This document shows, piece by piece, positions 53,622-62,450 of a stretch of DNA of 64,000 nucleotides. Position 1 is the stretch's first letter, and each line of letters starts with the position of its first letter. The notes below the pieces were generated by a model. It saw nothing but the letters and a program-made list of their open reading frames with translations, was not told where the DNA came from and did not search any database. Origin of the DNA: Helcococcus bovis (GTDB lineage Bacteria > Bacillota > Clostridia > Tissierellales > Peptoniphilaceae); the NCBI RefSeq assembly GCF_046035435.1, contig NZ_JBFNFH010000008.1; one strand, given 5' to 3'. A program made the translations under genes and the position numbers.

Positions 53622-54611
53622 ATGATATATTTAGAAGCAAAAGGTAATGATCCAGCATATAATACAGCATTAGAGTTATTTGCATTTAATGAACTTGCAA
53701 AAAAAGATAATGTGTTTATGTTATGGATAAACCAACCATGTATTGTTGTTGGTAAAAATCAAAATACTAGAGAAGAAATTGATCAACATTATTGTGATGA
53801 ACATGATATAAAGATTGTTAGAAGAATTAGTGGTGGTGGAGCTGTCTACCACGACTATAACAATCTAAATTATACAATTATATCAAATGAAGATAATGAA
53901 GCAGATTTTAACTTTAAGTCATTGAGCCAACCGGTTATTGATACTCTTGCAGAAATGGGAGTGAAAGCTGAATTTACAGGAAGAAATGATTTGCAAATAG
54001 GAGATCAAAAATTCTGTGGTAATGCTCAATACATTAAAGGGAAAAGAATAATGCATCATGGATGTATTATGTTCGATGTAGACTTATCAGTTCTTACAAA
54101 GGCTTTAACAGTTTCAAAAGATAAGTATGAGTCAAAAGGTAAGAAATCAGTAAGAGCTAGAGTTACAAATATTAAGCCACATTTGGAAGATCAAACTTTA
54201 ACAGTTAAAGATTTTATGAATACTTTGAGAAACTTTATGGATAAGAAGTATCATATGGAAGAATATATTTTATCTGAAGAAGATGAAAAGAAAGTTTTAG
54301 CTATTAAATCTGAAAAAAATGATTCATGGGATTGGGTTTATGGAAAAAATCCTGAATTTACAGTTCAAAGAAAGAGAAAGTTACCTACTGGTAAGGTAGA
54401 AGCTAATATTAATGTAATTAATAATGTTATAGAAAATGTTAAATTCTATGGAGACTTCTTTGGGGTTAAGGATGTTGCAGAATTAGCTCAAAAATTACAA
54501 GGAATTAAATACGACAGAGAATCAGTTGAAAAAGTTATAAATAGTGTAAACATTAAAGAATACTTTATGGGAGTAACTAATGAAGAAGCTATTGATGTTT
54601 TAGTTGACTAA
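53622..54611 (+). CDS. lplA: Lipoate-protein ligase A
   Basis: A 329-residue enzyme that activates and attaches free lipoate to lipoyl domains. It has NQPCIVVGKNQNTREEID, RRISGGGAVYHDYNNLNYT, the catalytic region DLQIGDQKFCGNAQYIKGKRIMHHGCIM, and a C-terminal accessory domain. It is the last gene of the dehydrogenase operon, 26 bases after E3, and would modify Lys43 of that protein. It indicates that the organism scavenges lipoate. A terminator follows at 54698. Confidence 0.93.
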   Translation: MIYLEAKGNDPAYNTALELFAFNELAKKDNVFMLWINQPCIVVGKNQNTREEIDQHYCDEHDIKIVRRISGGGAVYHDYNNLNYTIISNEDNEADFNFKSLSQPVIDTLAEMGVKAEFTGRNDLQIGDQKFCGNAQYIKGKRIMHHGCIMFDVDLSVLTKALTVSKDKYESKGKKSVRARVTNIKPHLEDQTLTVKDFMNTLRNFMDKKYHMEEYILSEEDEKKVLAIKSEKNDSWDWVYGKNPEFTVQRKRKLPTGKVEANINVINNVIENVKFYGDFFGVKDVAELAQKLQGIKYDRESVEKVINSVNIKEYFMGVTNEEAIDVLVD

Positions 54612-54634
54612 TATATTAAAGTGTTAAGATTTAA

Positions 54635-54660
54635 GGGTTCTTTGTCAAATACCCATAGGA
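54635..54660 (+). mobile_element. Possible ISL3-type insertion-sequence end remnant
   Basis: GGGTTCTTTGTCAAATACCC resembles the terminal inverted repeat of ISL3-family elements. No transposase or second end is seen here. It is short, so this is a weak call. Confidence 0.3.
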
Positions 54661-54697
54661 ACAAGTAGTGTTGGTAAAGAATTAAAGTAACATATTG

Positions 54698-54733
54698 AGA
54701 GAATTAGAGAGTAAAATTTCTAATTCTCTTTTT
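54698..54733 (+). terminator. Terminator of the dehydrogenase-lplA operon
   Basis: AGAGAATTAGA (54698-54708) pairs closely with TCTAATTCTCT (54719-54729 region), followed by TTTTAA. Confidence 0.7.
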
Positions 54734-54818
54734 AATTTCTTAACGAGACTGTAATAAATTTTGTGTATGAAAATCTTTCTGATTAAGGTAATATAAACTT
54801 AATCATGAGGATTTTTTT

Positions 54819-55500
54819 ATGGGAAGAAAAAGACCGAAAACAGCAAAAAGTAGATTAGCAAAACAATTAATAGAGTCATACGATATAAAAACTGCACAAG
54901 ATATACAAGAAGCATTAAAAGACTTGCTAGGAGAAACAATAGAAAACATGTTAAAAGCAAATCTTGATGAGCATTTGGATTATGAATATGGACAAACACC
55001 ACTTTCAATAAATACAAGAAATGGAAGTAGTAAAAAAACAGTTAAATCTAGCATTGGATAACTAGAAATAAATATACCAAGAGATAGAGATGCAAGTTTT
55101 GAGCCACAAATATTGAAAAAATACGATAAAGATATTTAAAATATTGAAGCACAAATAATATCAATATATTCTAAAGGTATGACAACAAGAGATATTTCAT
55201 CACACATTAAAGATATATATATGGTTTTGGAGTATCAGCAGGACTTGTAAGCAGTATTACAAATAAAATATTACCAACTATTGATGAGTGGAAAAATAGA
55301 CCTTTAGATAATGTTTATCCTTTTGTATTCATAGATGCTGTAAGAGAAAATGGTCTAATAGTAAAAAATCTGTATACATAGCTTTAGGATATAACATAAA
55401 TGGGTTTAAGAAAATATCATGGATGTGTAAAAAGCTGGAAGAATAATTGGGCTTAACTCTCAACATATTTTAAATATCCAGAATATATAAGAAGATTAAT
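54819..55500 (+). pseudogene. IS256-family transposase, fragmented
   Basis: The first 80 residues are readable (DEHLDYEYGQTPLSINTRNG is typical of the IS256 N-terminal domain). Then a stop at 55061 and at least two frame changes and internal stops follow (for example after KKYDKDI at about 55138). The catalytic DDE core is only partly recognisable (FVFIDAV). The family is normally about 400 residues, so large parts are lost. It is not functional. Confidence 0.8.
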
Positions 55501-55562
55501 ATAATATCTCAATTATCTATTTATTTTGAAGGTAGAATTTAATTTTCTTTTCTGAAGAATAA

Positions 55563-55632
55563 ACAAAACCAAAGGCAAAGTCAAGGGTTCGATTCGCCGA
55601 AAATTCGCCTTTGACTGTGTCTTTGGTTTTGT
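55563..55632. repeat. Long two-part hairpin inside the IS remnant
   Basis: ACAAAACCAAAG (55563-55574) pairs with CTTTGGTTTTGT (55621-55632). An inner stem AGTCAAGGG (55579-55587) pairs with CCTTTGACT (55608-55616). The apical part contains GGTTCGATTC. It could be a terminator-like element of the IS or an unrelated structured insert. Confidence 0.5.
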
Positions 55633-55845
55633 ATACCTAAAATTAGGAAAATTAAATTTGATAAATTTAAAATTTTATGTAACAATCAAATTGAAAAATA
55701 AAATATTTGATCAGAATTAATTTTTCAAAAATATCAATATATCTTAATCAGTAATAGACTGATACACAAAATTTTTACACAACTATAATAGCAAAAATTA
55801 AGAAAAAATAAAATTTTATTTCAAATTTGTTATTTTTCTAATCTA

Positions 55846-57123
55846 TTAATCTAAATATTTTAATAGTTCTCTTATTAAATAAAGCGACCCACACCATAAT
55901 ATCAAATCGTCTTCGCTTGCCAAAGACTTAGTGTATTGAAATGCTTCAAAATTATTTGATATAACTTTTATATTAATTTCATACTCTTTTATGATTTCAT
56001 TTAATTCTGTTTCAGAATAATTTCTGCCCGGATAATCCACTGTTGTAACGATAAGTTCATCTGATATTTTTGATAAAGCTGATAAAGCATAAGATATATC
56101 TTTATCTTTTAACATACTAAATCCTACTATAAGTCTATTAAATTTTAAGCAATTAATTGTATCTATCAAACTAATGATTGATTCTTTATTATGTGCTCCA
56201 TCAAATATAATTTTAGGATTTTTAGATACTACTTCCAAGCGTCCGGTATTTCTAGCTAAATATATCCCATCATATATATCTTTTTCTGAAATCTCATAAT
56301 TATTTTTCAGATAATCTATAACCGTTAATGCTAATGCCGCATTGTATACCTGATGTTTGCCAATAAGACACGATTTCATATTTTTATAAGTTCTAAAATT
56401 AAACACATTCTCAACTTCAGATATTTTAAGTATGTCAATTTCAGAAATTGAGAATGTATTAAACTCACAATTTAATTTAATGGCTTTTTGTTCAAAAATT
56501 TTGTGTACAGTATCAATTTGAGGATACATAAACACAGAACAATTATTTTTTATTATACCTGCTTTATTTTCTGCTATATCTTCTATTGTATTACCTAAAA
56601 CATTTTGATGATCTTTTGAAATTGTCACAATAACTGATGCAATAGGCTTTTTTATTATATTAGTTGAATCAAGTTTTCCTCCAAGCCCAACTTCAACTAC
56701 TGCAAAATCAACGTTTTGATCATAAAAATATTTATACATAATAGATGTTATAATTTCAAAATATGTTATAAACTTTCCATTTTTTTCCATAGCATCGATG
56801 ATTAAAATTAGTTTATTTATATATTTTATAAATAACTTTTCAGACATTTGAACCCCATTTATTTTAAATGAATCTGTTATATCATTCATATATGGGGAAG
56901 TAAATAAACCACATTTATATTTTCTAGATAATACTGATGCTAAAAAATTGGATGTAGACCCTTTTCCATTTGTTCCTGCTATATGTATTACTTTAATTTT
57001 ATCTTGAGGATTATCTAATTTATCTAACAAATATTTTATATTGTCCAAGTTAAATTTCCCTTTTGATCCTCCTTTTAAATACAACCAATCTAAGCAACTA
57101 TTTATATCATAAAATTTTTGCAT
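55846..57123 (-). CDS. folC: Folylpolyglutamate synthase / dihydrofolate synthase
   Basis: A 425-residue Mur-ligase-like enzyme that adds glutamate to folates (or to dihydropteroate). The P-loop is GTNGKGST (50-57), preceded by HIAG, with FTSPYMNDITDSFKING and EVGLGGKLDSTN, and the C-terminal domain has GRLEVVSKNPKIIFDGAHN. Start is ATG 57123. It is divergent from a FolT-type transporter 113 bases away, so import and retention of folate are placed together. No THF riboswitch was recognised between them. Confidence 0.9.
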   Translation of the reverse strand: MQKFYDINSCLDWLYLKGGSKGKFNLDNIKYLLDKLDNPQDKIKVIHIAGTNGKGSTSNFLASVLSRKYKCGLFTSPYMNDITDSFKINGVQMSEKLFIKYINKLILIIDAMEKNGKFITYFEIITSIMYKYFYDQNVDFAVVEVGLGGKLDSTNIIKKPIASVIVTISKDHQNVLGNTIEDIAENKAGIIKNNCSVFMYPQIDTVHKIFEQKAIKLNCEFNTFSISEIDILKISEVENVFNFRTYKNMKSCLIGKHQVYNAALALTVIDYLKNNYEISEKDIYDGIYLARNTGRLEVVSKNPKIIFDGAHNKESIISLIDTINCLKFNRLIVGFSMLKDKDISYALSALSKISDELIVTTVDYPGRNYSETELNEIIKEYEINIKVISNNFEAFQYTKSLASEDDLILWCGSLYLIRELLKYLD

Positions 57124-57236
57124 TGTTCCCCCTTGTAATTTTAAATTGATTTTATATAATTTATTATATCAGAATTTTTAAAATATTTACGGAACACATA
57201 TTTTAATTTGACTAATATTATATAAGGAGTATTTAT

Positions 57237-57761
57237 ATGAAATCAAAATTTAATCTACAATCTTTAATTATGGCAACTTTACTTACGGCTATATCAATTA
57301 TTTTAACAAGATTTTTATCTTTTTATTTAACACCAAATATGAGAATAGGCATAGGTTCCCTTCCTATAATTTTTAGCGGTGCAGTATTAGGTCCTTTTTT
57401 AGGTGCCTTAACAGGTGTAGTAGCGGATTTAATAGGTATAATGATTAACCCGGGAGGTGTTCCTCATCTAGGATTTACATTATCATCAACACTTACAGGA
57501 TTAATTCCGGGAATTATATTTTTTATAATATTCAATAAAAATAATGAAAATCAAAATTTAAAAATATTATTAACTAATCTGTTTATTTTTGGATTTATAA
57601 ATCTTATTCTTAACAGTATATGGTTAAGTCAATTAAGCAGTTTAAGTATTTGGTTTTTAATTATATCACGTCTGCCAAAAATTCTTATAGAATCAGTATT
57701 TACAGGAATACTATTAAAATTATTACTAAACAAAAAAGTTACACTACTTTTAAATCAATAA
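57237..57761 (+). CDS. folT: ECF transporter substrate-specific component, folate type
   Basis: A 174-residue hydrophobic protein with about six spans. The N-terminus SLIMATLLTAISIILTRFLS, then LPIIFSGAVLGPFLGALTGVVADLIG and the motif GVPHLGFTLSSTLTGLIPG, match FolT-type S components. It needs a shared ECF energising module, which is not in this window. Its divergence from folC supports folate. SD AAGGAG. Confidence 0.88.
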   Translation: MKSKFNLQSLIMATLLTAISIILTRFLSFYLTPNMRIGIGSLPIIFSGAVLGPFLGALTGVVADLIGIMINPGGVPHLGFTLSSTLTGLIPGIIFFIIFNKNNENQNLKILLTNLFIFGFINLILNSIWLSQLSSLSIWFLIISRLPKILIESVFTGILLKLLLNKKVTLLLNQ

Positions 57762-57799
57762 ATCTTGTTAGATAATAATAGATATGTGACAAAAAAATA

Positions 57800-57901
57800 A
57801 AAAATAGGAAGCTATTTGGTAATATAAGTTTAAGCAAAAAAATAAATTATCAGAAAGAAAGGCTTCCTATGAAAACTAGTATAACAGAAGAAATTAGATT
57901 T
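57800..57901 (+). mobile_element. Insertion-sequence end remnant with transposase start
   Basis: GGAAGC (57808) and GGCTTCC (57861) frame a spacer, followed by an ATG at 57869 encoding MKTSITEEIRF, which looks like the N-terminus of an HTH-type IS transposase. The frame is lost at once in the flanking gene. It appears to have cut the membrane gene at 57850-58161. Confidence 0.4.
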
Positions 57902-58161
57902 AATCCAAATAGTGAAAATTTAATACTAAAGTGAATCAATATCATAAAAATTGTAGTTAATCCAAAAATTCTATTATATTTTATGATAGGTTTTAATATT
58001 TTTGGAAATATTTTATTATTTTTTATTTTCTCTCTATAATTTTTGTTTATGAATTTTAGAATATAGTTTAATAATGCTAAACCATAAAATAATAATATTA
58101 AAAGACCAAATAATCCTCCTAGTTTATCCAGATTCCCCTTCTTAAAATTATACAAATACAT
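57850..58161 (-). pseudogene. Membrane protein fragment, cytochrome b561/ferric-reductase-like
   Basis: A 103-residue reading frame with hydrophobic spans near 16-38 and 65-100. The segment PIIKYNRIFGLTTIFMILIH with its His resembles the first half of small haem-binding membrane proteins. The last 15 or so residues (from about ISSVILVF) are encoded by the IS remnant, so the natural C-terminal half is gone. It is downstream of the Crp/Fnr gene, same strand. Confidence 0.5.
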
Positions 58162-58176
58162 ATCCTTTTATTTTAA

Positions 58177-58203
58177 AATAAAAAATGTGGAGAAAATTCC
58201 ACA
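58177..58203 (-). terminator. Terminator of the PFL operon
   Basis: On the minus strand TGTGGA (58203-58198) pairs with TCCACA (58191-58186), followed by TTTTTTATTTT. It lies directly after the Crp/Fnr gene. Confidence 0.65.
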
Positions 58204-58208
58204 AATTT

Positions 58209-58916
58209 TTAAACTAATATATTTTCAATTTTTTCATAATCTTTTATCAAGATTTTTCCTCTTGAAACAAGACTCAAAATACCTTCTTCTTCAAATTGAT
58301 TTAATTTTCTACTCATAGTTTCTCTTGATACCCCTGCTAAAGAACCTAATTCTTCTTGTGTAATATTGTATTTTATTAAAATACCTTTATCAGTTTCTTT
58401 TCCGTAAAGATTTACTAGAGTTTTTAATAATTTTGCAACTCTTACATCTGTACTTATTACAGAAAGTCTATCAATTAAATCTTCAGCTTTTCTTATTCTT
58501 TCATATGATTGTTCTAATACTTTGGTTATAAATTCTATATTATGTTTTAAAACGTTATTAACATCATAAGAAGATATGGTCAAAACTGTAGTTTTATTTA
58601 ATGCATAAGCAGTATATTCATATCGATCGCCCGATAAAATATTATGTCCCCCTACAAAATCTCCTGGTTCGTAAATATACAAAATTTGCTCTTTTCCATC
58701 AGACATTATTTTTGATATTTTCATTTCACCATCTAAAATGATGTACATTTTGTCCGCTGGATCAAAAGATCTAAATATAGGTTCACCTTTGCTATATTCT
58801 ATGATATAGAAATCTGATTTAATACGTAAAAATTCCTCTTCTGACAATGAGTCTAGAAGAGGAATTTTTTTATAATTTAATTTTCCTTGTGTAAATAATT
58901 CTTTTAAATATTTCAT
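58209..58916 (-). CDS. Crp/Fnr-family regulator
   Basis: A 235-residue protein with a cyclic-nucleotide-type sensor domain (about 20-145: YSKGEPIFRSFDPADKMYII, then GEMKISKI and YEPGDFVGGHNILSG) and a C-terminal winged HTH. The recognition helix is GVSRETMSRKLNQFEEEG. The SRETMSR pattern fits binding of TGTGA half-sites. It lacks the N-terminal Cys cluster of oxygen-sensing FNR, so the signal is unknown. It is the last gene of the PFL operon, 28 bases after the activase. Boxes for such a protein are found at the pflB and dehydrogenase promoters in this window. Confidence 0.85.
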   Translation of the reverse strand: MKYLKELFTQGKLNYKKIPLLDSLSEEEFLRIKSDFYIIEYSKGEPIFRSFDPADKMYIILDGEMKISKIMSDGKEQILYIYEPGDFVGGHNILSGDRYEYTAYALNKTTVLTISSYDVNNVLKHNIEFITKVLEQSYERIRKAEDLIDRLSVISTDVRVAKLLKTLVNLYGKETDKGILIKYNITQEELGSLAGVSRETMSRKLNQFEEEGILSLVSRGKILIKDYEKIENILV

Positions 58917-58944
58917 AAATTCCTCTTAAGAATATATTACCATA

Positions 58945-59721
58945 TTATTTAGAAATTTTTCCAAGTTTTTGTCTTGTAGCTTTTCTACCCATAAGAATTA
59001 TTTTTTTTGCAATCTCTGCATCTTGATTACTTAAAGCAGGAACTCCATCTAATGGATACTTAAATCCCAACTCTTTATATTTATCAACACCCATTGTGTG
59101 ATAAGGAAGTACGTCAATTGCAGTTATATTGTCGTAATTACCAAGTAATTCACCTGTTTGATATAAAAATTCTTTATTGAATGTAATTCTAGGAACGATA
59201 ACGTGTCTTATCCAAATATTCATACCATGATCATCCATAAATTTTAAGAATTTAATGATATTCTCATTTGAATGTCCTGTCAACACCTTATGTTGTCTAG
59301 GGTTTACATGTTTAATGTCTAACATTACTATGTCAGTAACTTCCATTAATTTTTCAAATTTTTTTATTAATTCAGGATCATTATCTCTAAAAGTAACTCC
59401 GCATGTATCTAGACAAGTATGAATGTTTCTAGCATGACAAGCTTCGAAAAGGTCTAGTACAAAATCCATTTGTACTAGAGATTCTCCACCTGATAATGTT
59501 ATACCACCATCTTTTAAAAATGGGCGATAACTTTCATAATCATCTAAAACTTCTTTTACAGTCATTTCTTTACCGCCAAATGAAGCCCATGTATCTGGAT
59601 TGTGGCAGTAAAGACATCTCATTGGACATCCTTGTAAAAATAATACATATCTGACACCTGGACCATCCACCGTACCGAAAGTTTCTTTAGAGTGTATATA
59701 TCCAATGGTATCTAGATTCAT
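58945..59721 (-). CDS. pflA: Pyruvate formate-lyase activating enzyme
   Basis: A 258-residue radical SAM enzyme that puts the glycyl radical on PFL. The cluster motif is GCPMRCLYCHNPDTW (CxxxCxxC), followed by GGITLSGGES and CLDTCG. Length is normal. Its ATG lies one base past the stop of the 79-residue glycyl-radical protein, so the two are translationally coupled. Its physical target here is therefore the separate small subunit. Confidence 0.93.
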   Translation of the reverse strand: MNLDTIGYIHSKETFGTVDGPGVRYVLFLQGCPMRCLYCHNPDTWASFGGKEMTVKEVLDDYESYRPFLKDGGITLSGGESLVQMDFVLDLFEACHARNIHTCLDTCGVTFRDNDPELIKKFEKLMEVTDIVMLDIKHVNPRQHKVLTGHSNENIIKFLKFMDDHGMNIWIRHVIVPRITFNKEFLYQTGELLGNYDNITAIDVLPYHTMGVDKYKELGFKYPLDGVPALSNQDAEIAKKIILMGRKATRQKLGKISK

Positions 59722-59722
59722 A

Positions 59723-59962
59723 TTATAGTCCTCTGTGGAATGTTCTTGCGATTACGTCGTCTTGTTGTTCTTTTGTTAATTTTGTAAAGTTTACAGCATA
59801 TCCTGAAACTCTAACTGTTAATTGTGGATATTTTTCTGGGTGAGCTTGTGCATCTAATAATGTTTCTTTATTAAATACATTAACGTTTAAGTGGTGTCCA
59901 CCTTTTTCTACATATCCGTCTAACATTGATACTAAGTTATCTATTTGTGTTTTGTTTGCCAT
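59723..59962 (-). CDS. Separate glycyl-radical domain of pyruvate formate-lyase
   Basis: A 79-residue protein that corresponds to the last 75-80 residues of ordinary PFL: NLVSMLDGYVEKGGHHLNVN, then LLDAQAHPEKYPQLTVRVSG and YAVNFTKLTKEQQDDVIART. Gly54 in RVSGYAVNF is the radical site. It has its own SD (AAAGGAG) and ATG, 54 bases after the pflB stop. It resembles the spare-part protein GrcA/YfiD. Here, though, the main subunit lacks the domain, so it is probably an essential part of the enzyme and not a repair factor. The pflA gene follows at once. Confidence 0.88.
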   Translation of the reverse strand: MANKTQIDNLVSMLDGYVEKGGHHLNVNVFNKETLLDAQAHPEKYPQLTVRVSGYAVNFTKLTKEQQDDVIARTFHRGL

Positions 59963-60016
59963 GATTTTTTCTCCTTTTATTTTTTATTTTTATATTAATA
60001 TAAACTATTTAATTAA

Positions 60017-62161
60017 TTATTTTCCTTCTTCAGGATTAATATTTTTTAATGTAGGAATGCTACATGCGTTACCTACACAAGTATCAGTTACTCTTTCTAA
60101 ATCTAAACTTTCTAAATCGATATCTACATCTAATTCATCTAAGTCTATTTCTCCAGCGAATACCTTGTTGTCTTTACCTAAAGCACCTGGGATGATTGAG
60201 AATGTGTTACTAATACCATCTTGAGCATCTTTATATGGAATTTTTGCAACTGATGATAATGAAGCTAGAGCACCTGATGTATCTCTTCCGTGCATTGGGT
60301 TAGCACCTGGAGCAAATGGTTGTCCTAATCTTCTACCGTCAGGTGTGTTACCTGTTTTCTTACCATATACAACGTTTGATGTAATTGTTAAGATTGATGT
60401 TGTAGGTATACCATTTCTGTATGTTGGATGTTTTCTTACTTTTGCCATGAATGATTGTACAGCGTAAACAGCCATTTCATCTGCTCTGTCATCGTTGTTA
60501 CCATATTTAGGGAAGTCACCTTCTACTTCATAGTCAACTACGATTCCTTCTTCGTTTCTTATTGTTTTAACTTTTGCATATTTAATAGCTGATAATGAGT
60601 CTGCAACTACTGATAATCCAGCAATACCTGTTGCGAAATATCTCTTAACATCTCTATCATGTAGAGCCATTTGTACACTTTCATAAGCGTATTTATCGTG
60701 CATGTAGTGGATTACGTTTAATGTATTTACATAAACACCAGCTAACCATTCCATCATATCTTCAAATCTTTCTTTAACTTCGTCAAATTCTAGATATTCT
60801 GATGTTATTGGTCTGAATTTTGGTCCAATTTGTTTTAATAATTTTTCGTCAACACCGCCGTTAATAGCATATAATAGACATTTTGCTAAGTTTGCTCTAG
60901 CACCAAAGAATTGCATTTCTTTACCAACTCTCATTGATGATACACAACATGCGATAGCATAGTCATCACCGTGAGTTTGTCTCATGATATCATCATTTTC
61001 GTATTGGATTGATGATGTATCGATTGACATTTTAGCACAGAATTTCTTGAAGTTTTCTGGTAAATGTACTGACCATAATACTGTCAAGTTTGGTTCTGGT
61101 GATGTACCTAAGTTTGCTAATGTGTGTAGGTATCTGAATGAGTTCTTTGTTACTAATGATCTTCCATCTAAACCAACACCAGCTAATGATTCTGTTACCC
61201 ATGTTGGGTCTCCTGAGAATAAGTCGTTATATTCAGGTGTTCTTGCGAATTTAACCATTCTTAATTTCATGATGAAGTGGTCAATCATTTCTTGAGCTTC
61301 TTCTTCTGTAATTATACCTTCTCTTAAATCATGTTCAATATAGATATCTAGGAATGTTGATGTTCTACCTAAGCTCATTGCAGCTCCGTTTTGTTGTTTG
61401 ATTGCTGCTAAGTAACCAAAGTATAACCATTGGATAGCTTCTTTAGCATTTTGTGCTGGTTGAGAGATATCGTATCCATAGATTTGACCTAATTCTTTTA
61501 GTTCTTTTAATGATGCAACTTGATCTCTTAATTCTTCTCTTAATCTAATGTTGTATTCTGACATGATTGGAGAAACTGAATCGATTTGTTGTAATTTATC
61601 TTCGATTAATCTATCAATACCATATAGAGCAACTCTTCTGTAGTCACCAATAATTCTACCTCTACCATATGCATCTGGTAAACCTGTTACAACACCAGAT
61701 TTTCTTATTGCTCTCATTTCTGGAGTATAAACATCAAATACCCCTTGGTTATGTGTTTTTCTATATTCTGTGAAAATTTTATGTACTTCAGGATCTGGAG
61801 TATAACCATATGATTCACATGATGATTCACTTACTCTTATTCCACCAAATGGTTGGAATGATCTTTTTAATGGTTTATCTGTTTGGAAACCTACAATTGT
61901 TTCTAATTCTTTGTTTAGGTATCCTGGTCCATGAGATGTTATTGTTGATACGATACTTGTATCCATATCTAAAACACCACCATTTTCTCTTTCTTGTTTG
62001 AATAAGTCCATTACTTGAGCCCATAATTTATTTGTAGCTTCTGTTGGACCAGCTAAGAATGTATCATCACCCTTATATTCTGTGTAGTTTTTTTGGATGA
62101 AATCTCTAACGTCTATTTCTTTTTTCCATTTTTCACCCAAAAATTTATCCCAAATTGTCAT
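60017..62161 (-). CDS. pflB: Pyruvate formate-lyase main subunit without glycyl-radical domain
   Basis: A 714-residue formate C-acetyltransferase. The PFL domain is complete through NPMHGRDTSGALASLSSVAK and DGISNTFSIIPGALGK. Active-site Cys405-Cys406 lie in IACCVSSMRVGKEMQFFGAR; the usual CCVSPM reads CCVSSM. After position about 660 the sequence departs from the family: an acidic stretch (EIDLDELDVDIDLESLDLE) and TCVGNACSIPTL, then the stop. No RVSGY motif follows; it is encoded by the next gene. SD AAGGAGG precedes ATG 62161. It makes acetyl-CoA and formate from pyruvate. Confidence 0.92.
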   Translation of the reverse strand: MTIWDKFLGEKWKKEIDVRDFIQKNYTEYKGDDTFLAGPTEATNKLWAQVMDLFKQERENGGVLDMDTSIVSTITSHGPGYLNKELETIVGFQTDKPLKRSFQPFGGIRVSESSCESYGYTPDPEVHKIFTEYRKTHNQGVFDVYTPEMRAIRKSGVVTGLPDAYGRGRIIGDYRRVALYGIDRLIEDKLQQIDSVSPIMSEYNIRLREELRDQVASLKELKELGQIYGYDISQPAQNAKEAIQWLYFGYLAAIKQQNGAAMSLGRTSTFLDIYIEHDLREGIITEEEAQEMIDHFIMKLRMVKFARTPEYNDLFSGDPTWVTESLAGVGLDGRSLVTKNSFRYLHTLANLGTSPEPNLTVLWSVHLPENFKKFCAKMSIDTSSIQYENDDIMRQTHGDDYAIACCVSSMRVGKEMQFFGARANLAKCLLYAINGGVDEKLLKQIGPKFRPITSEYLEFDEVKERFEDMMEWLAGVYVNTLNVIHYMHDKYAYESVQMALHDRDVKRYFATGIAGLSVVADSLSAIKYAKVKTIRNEEGIVVDYEVEGDFPKYGNNDDRADEMAVYAVQSFMAKVRKHPTYRNGIPTTSILTITSNVVYGKKTGNTPDGRRLGQPFAPGANPMHGRDTSGALASLSSVAKIPYKDAQDGISNTFSIIPGALGKDNKVFAGEIDLDELDVDIDLESLDLERVTDTCVGNACSIPTLKNINPEEGK

Positions 62162-62191
62162 GCAATTCCTCCTTGTTATTTATTTATCTAT

Positions 62192-62234
62192 ATTATAACA
62201 TTTAATTACTTATAAAAATGTGATCCACATCACA
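62192..62234 (-). promoter_or_regulatory. pflB promoter with Crp/Fnr box in class II position
   Basis: On the minus strand the -10 is TATAAT (62197-62192). There is no good -35. The box TGTGATCCACATCACA (62219-62234) is a near-perfect palindrome centred about 41.5 bases upstream of the expected start, the class II activator position. Confidence 0.75.
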
Positions 62235-62365
62235 ATAGCTGTATTTTTATAAAATTAAAAGCTATTTATTAAATAATTTTAATGTTTGTCTTAATTATAT
62301 ATCAAAAATATCAAAATGTGTAATTTAATCATATTTTTAAAATGATAATTTGTAAAATAAAAAAC

Positions 62366-62394
62366 TTTACATTAAAGGTAAAAGATGGTAAAAT
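62366..62394 (+). promoter_or_regulatory. Promoter of ctsR operon
   Basis: TTTACA (62366-62371) and TAAAAT (62389-62394) are spaced 17 bases. The other part of the 62235-62365 interval is AT-rich with no recognisable feature. Confidence 0.6.
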
Positions 62395-62433
62395 CTATAT
62401 AAGAAATTTTAAGTTTATTTTTTTTATTACAAA

Positions 62434-62450
62434 AGTCAAAGAAGGACAAA
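62434..62450 (+). promoter_or_regulatory. Probable CtsR operator overlapping the ribosome binding site
   Basis: AGTCAAA-GAA-GGACAAA is close to the CtsR heptad repeat (GGTCAAA-NNN-GGTCAAA), with one mismatch in each half. It ends at the base before the ATG and includes the SD (AAGGA). It would give autorepression. Confidence 0.65.

Larger units (their letters stand above)
54745..55784 (+). mobile_element. Degenerate IS256-family insertion sequence
   Basis: The left end (GACTGTAATAAATTTTGTGT from 54747) and the right end (read inverted, GTTGTGTAAAAATTTTGTGT, to about 55783) are imperfect inverted repeats of IS256 type. The transposase is in fragments: MGRKRPKTAKSRLAKQLIES at 54819, then a stop at 55061, and out-of-frame pieces such as IPRDRDASFEPQILKK, SIYSKGMTTRDISSHI and FGVSAGLVSSITNKILP, and a short FKKISWMCKK piece. 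Much of the C-terminal part is missing. A long hairpin lies at 55563-55632. The rest of the 55062-55845 interval has no intact gene. Confidence 0.75.

Noticed and set aside
57124..57236. THF riboswitch between folC and folT
   Set aside because: The gap is short and I could not find the conserved THF riboswitch pairing or core motifs.
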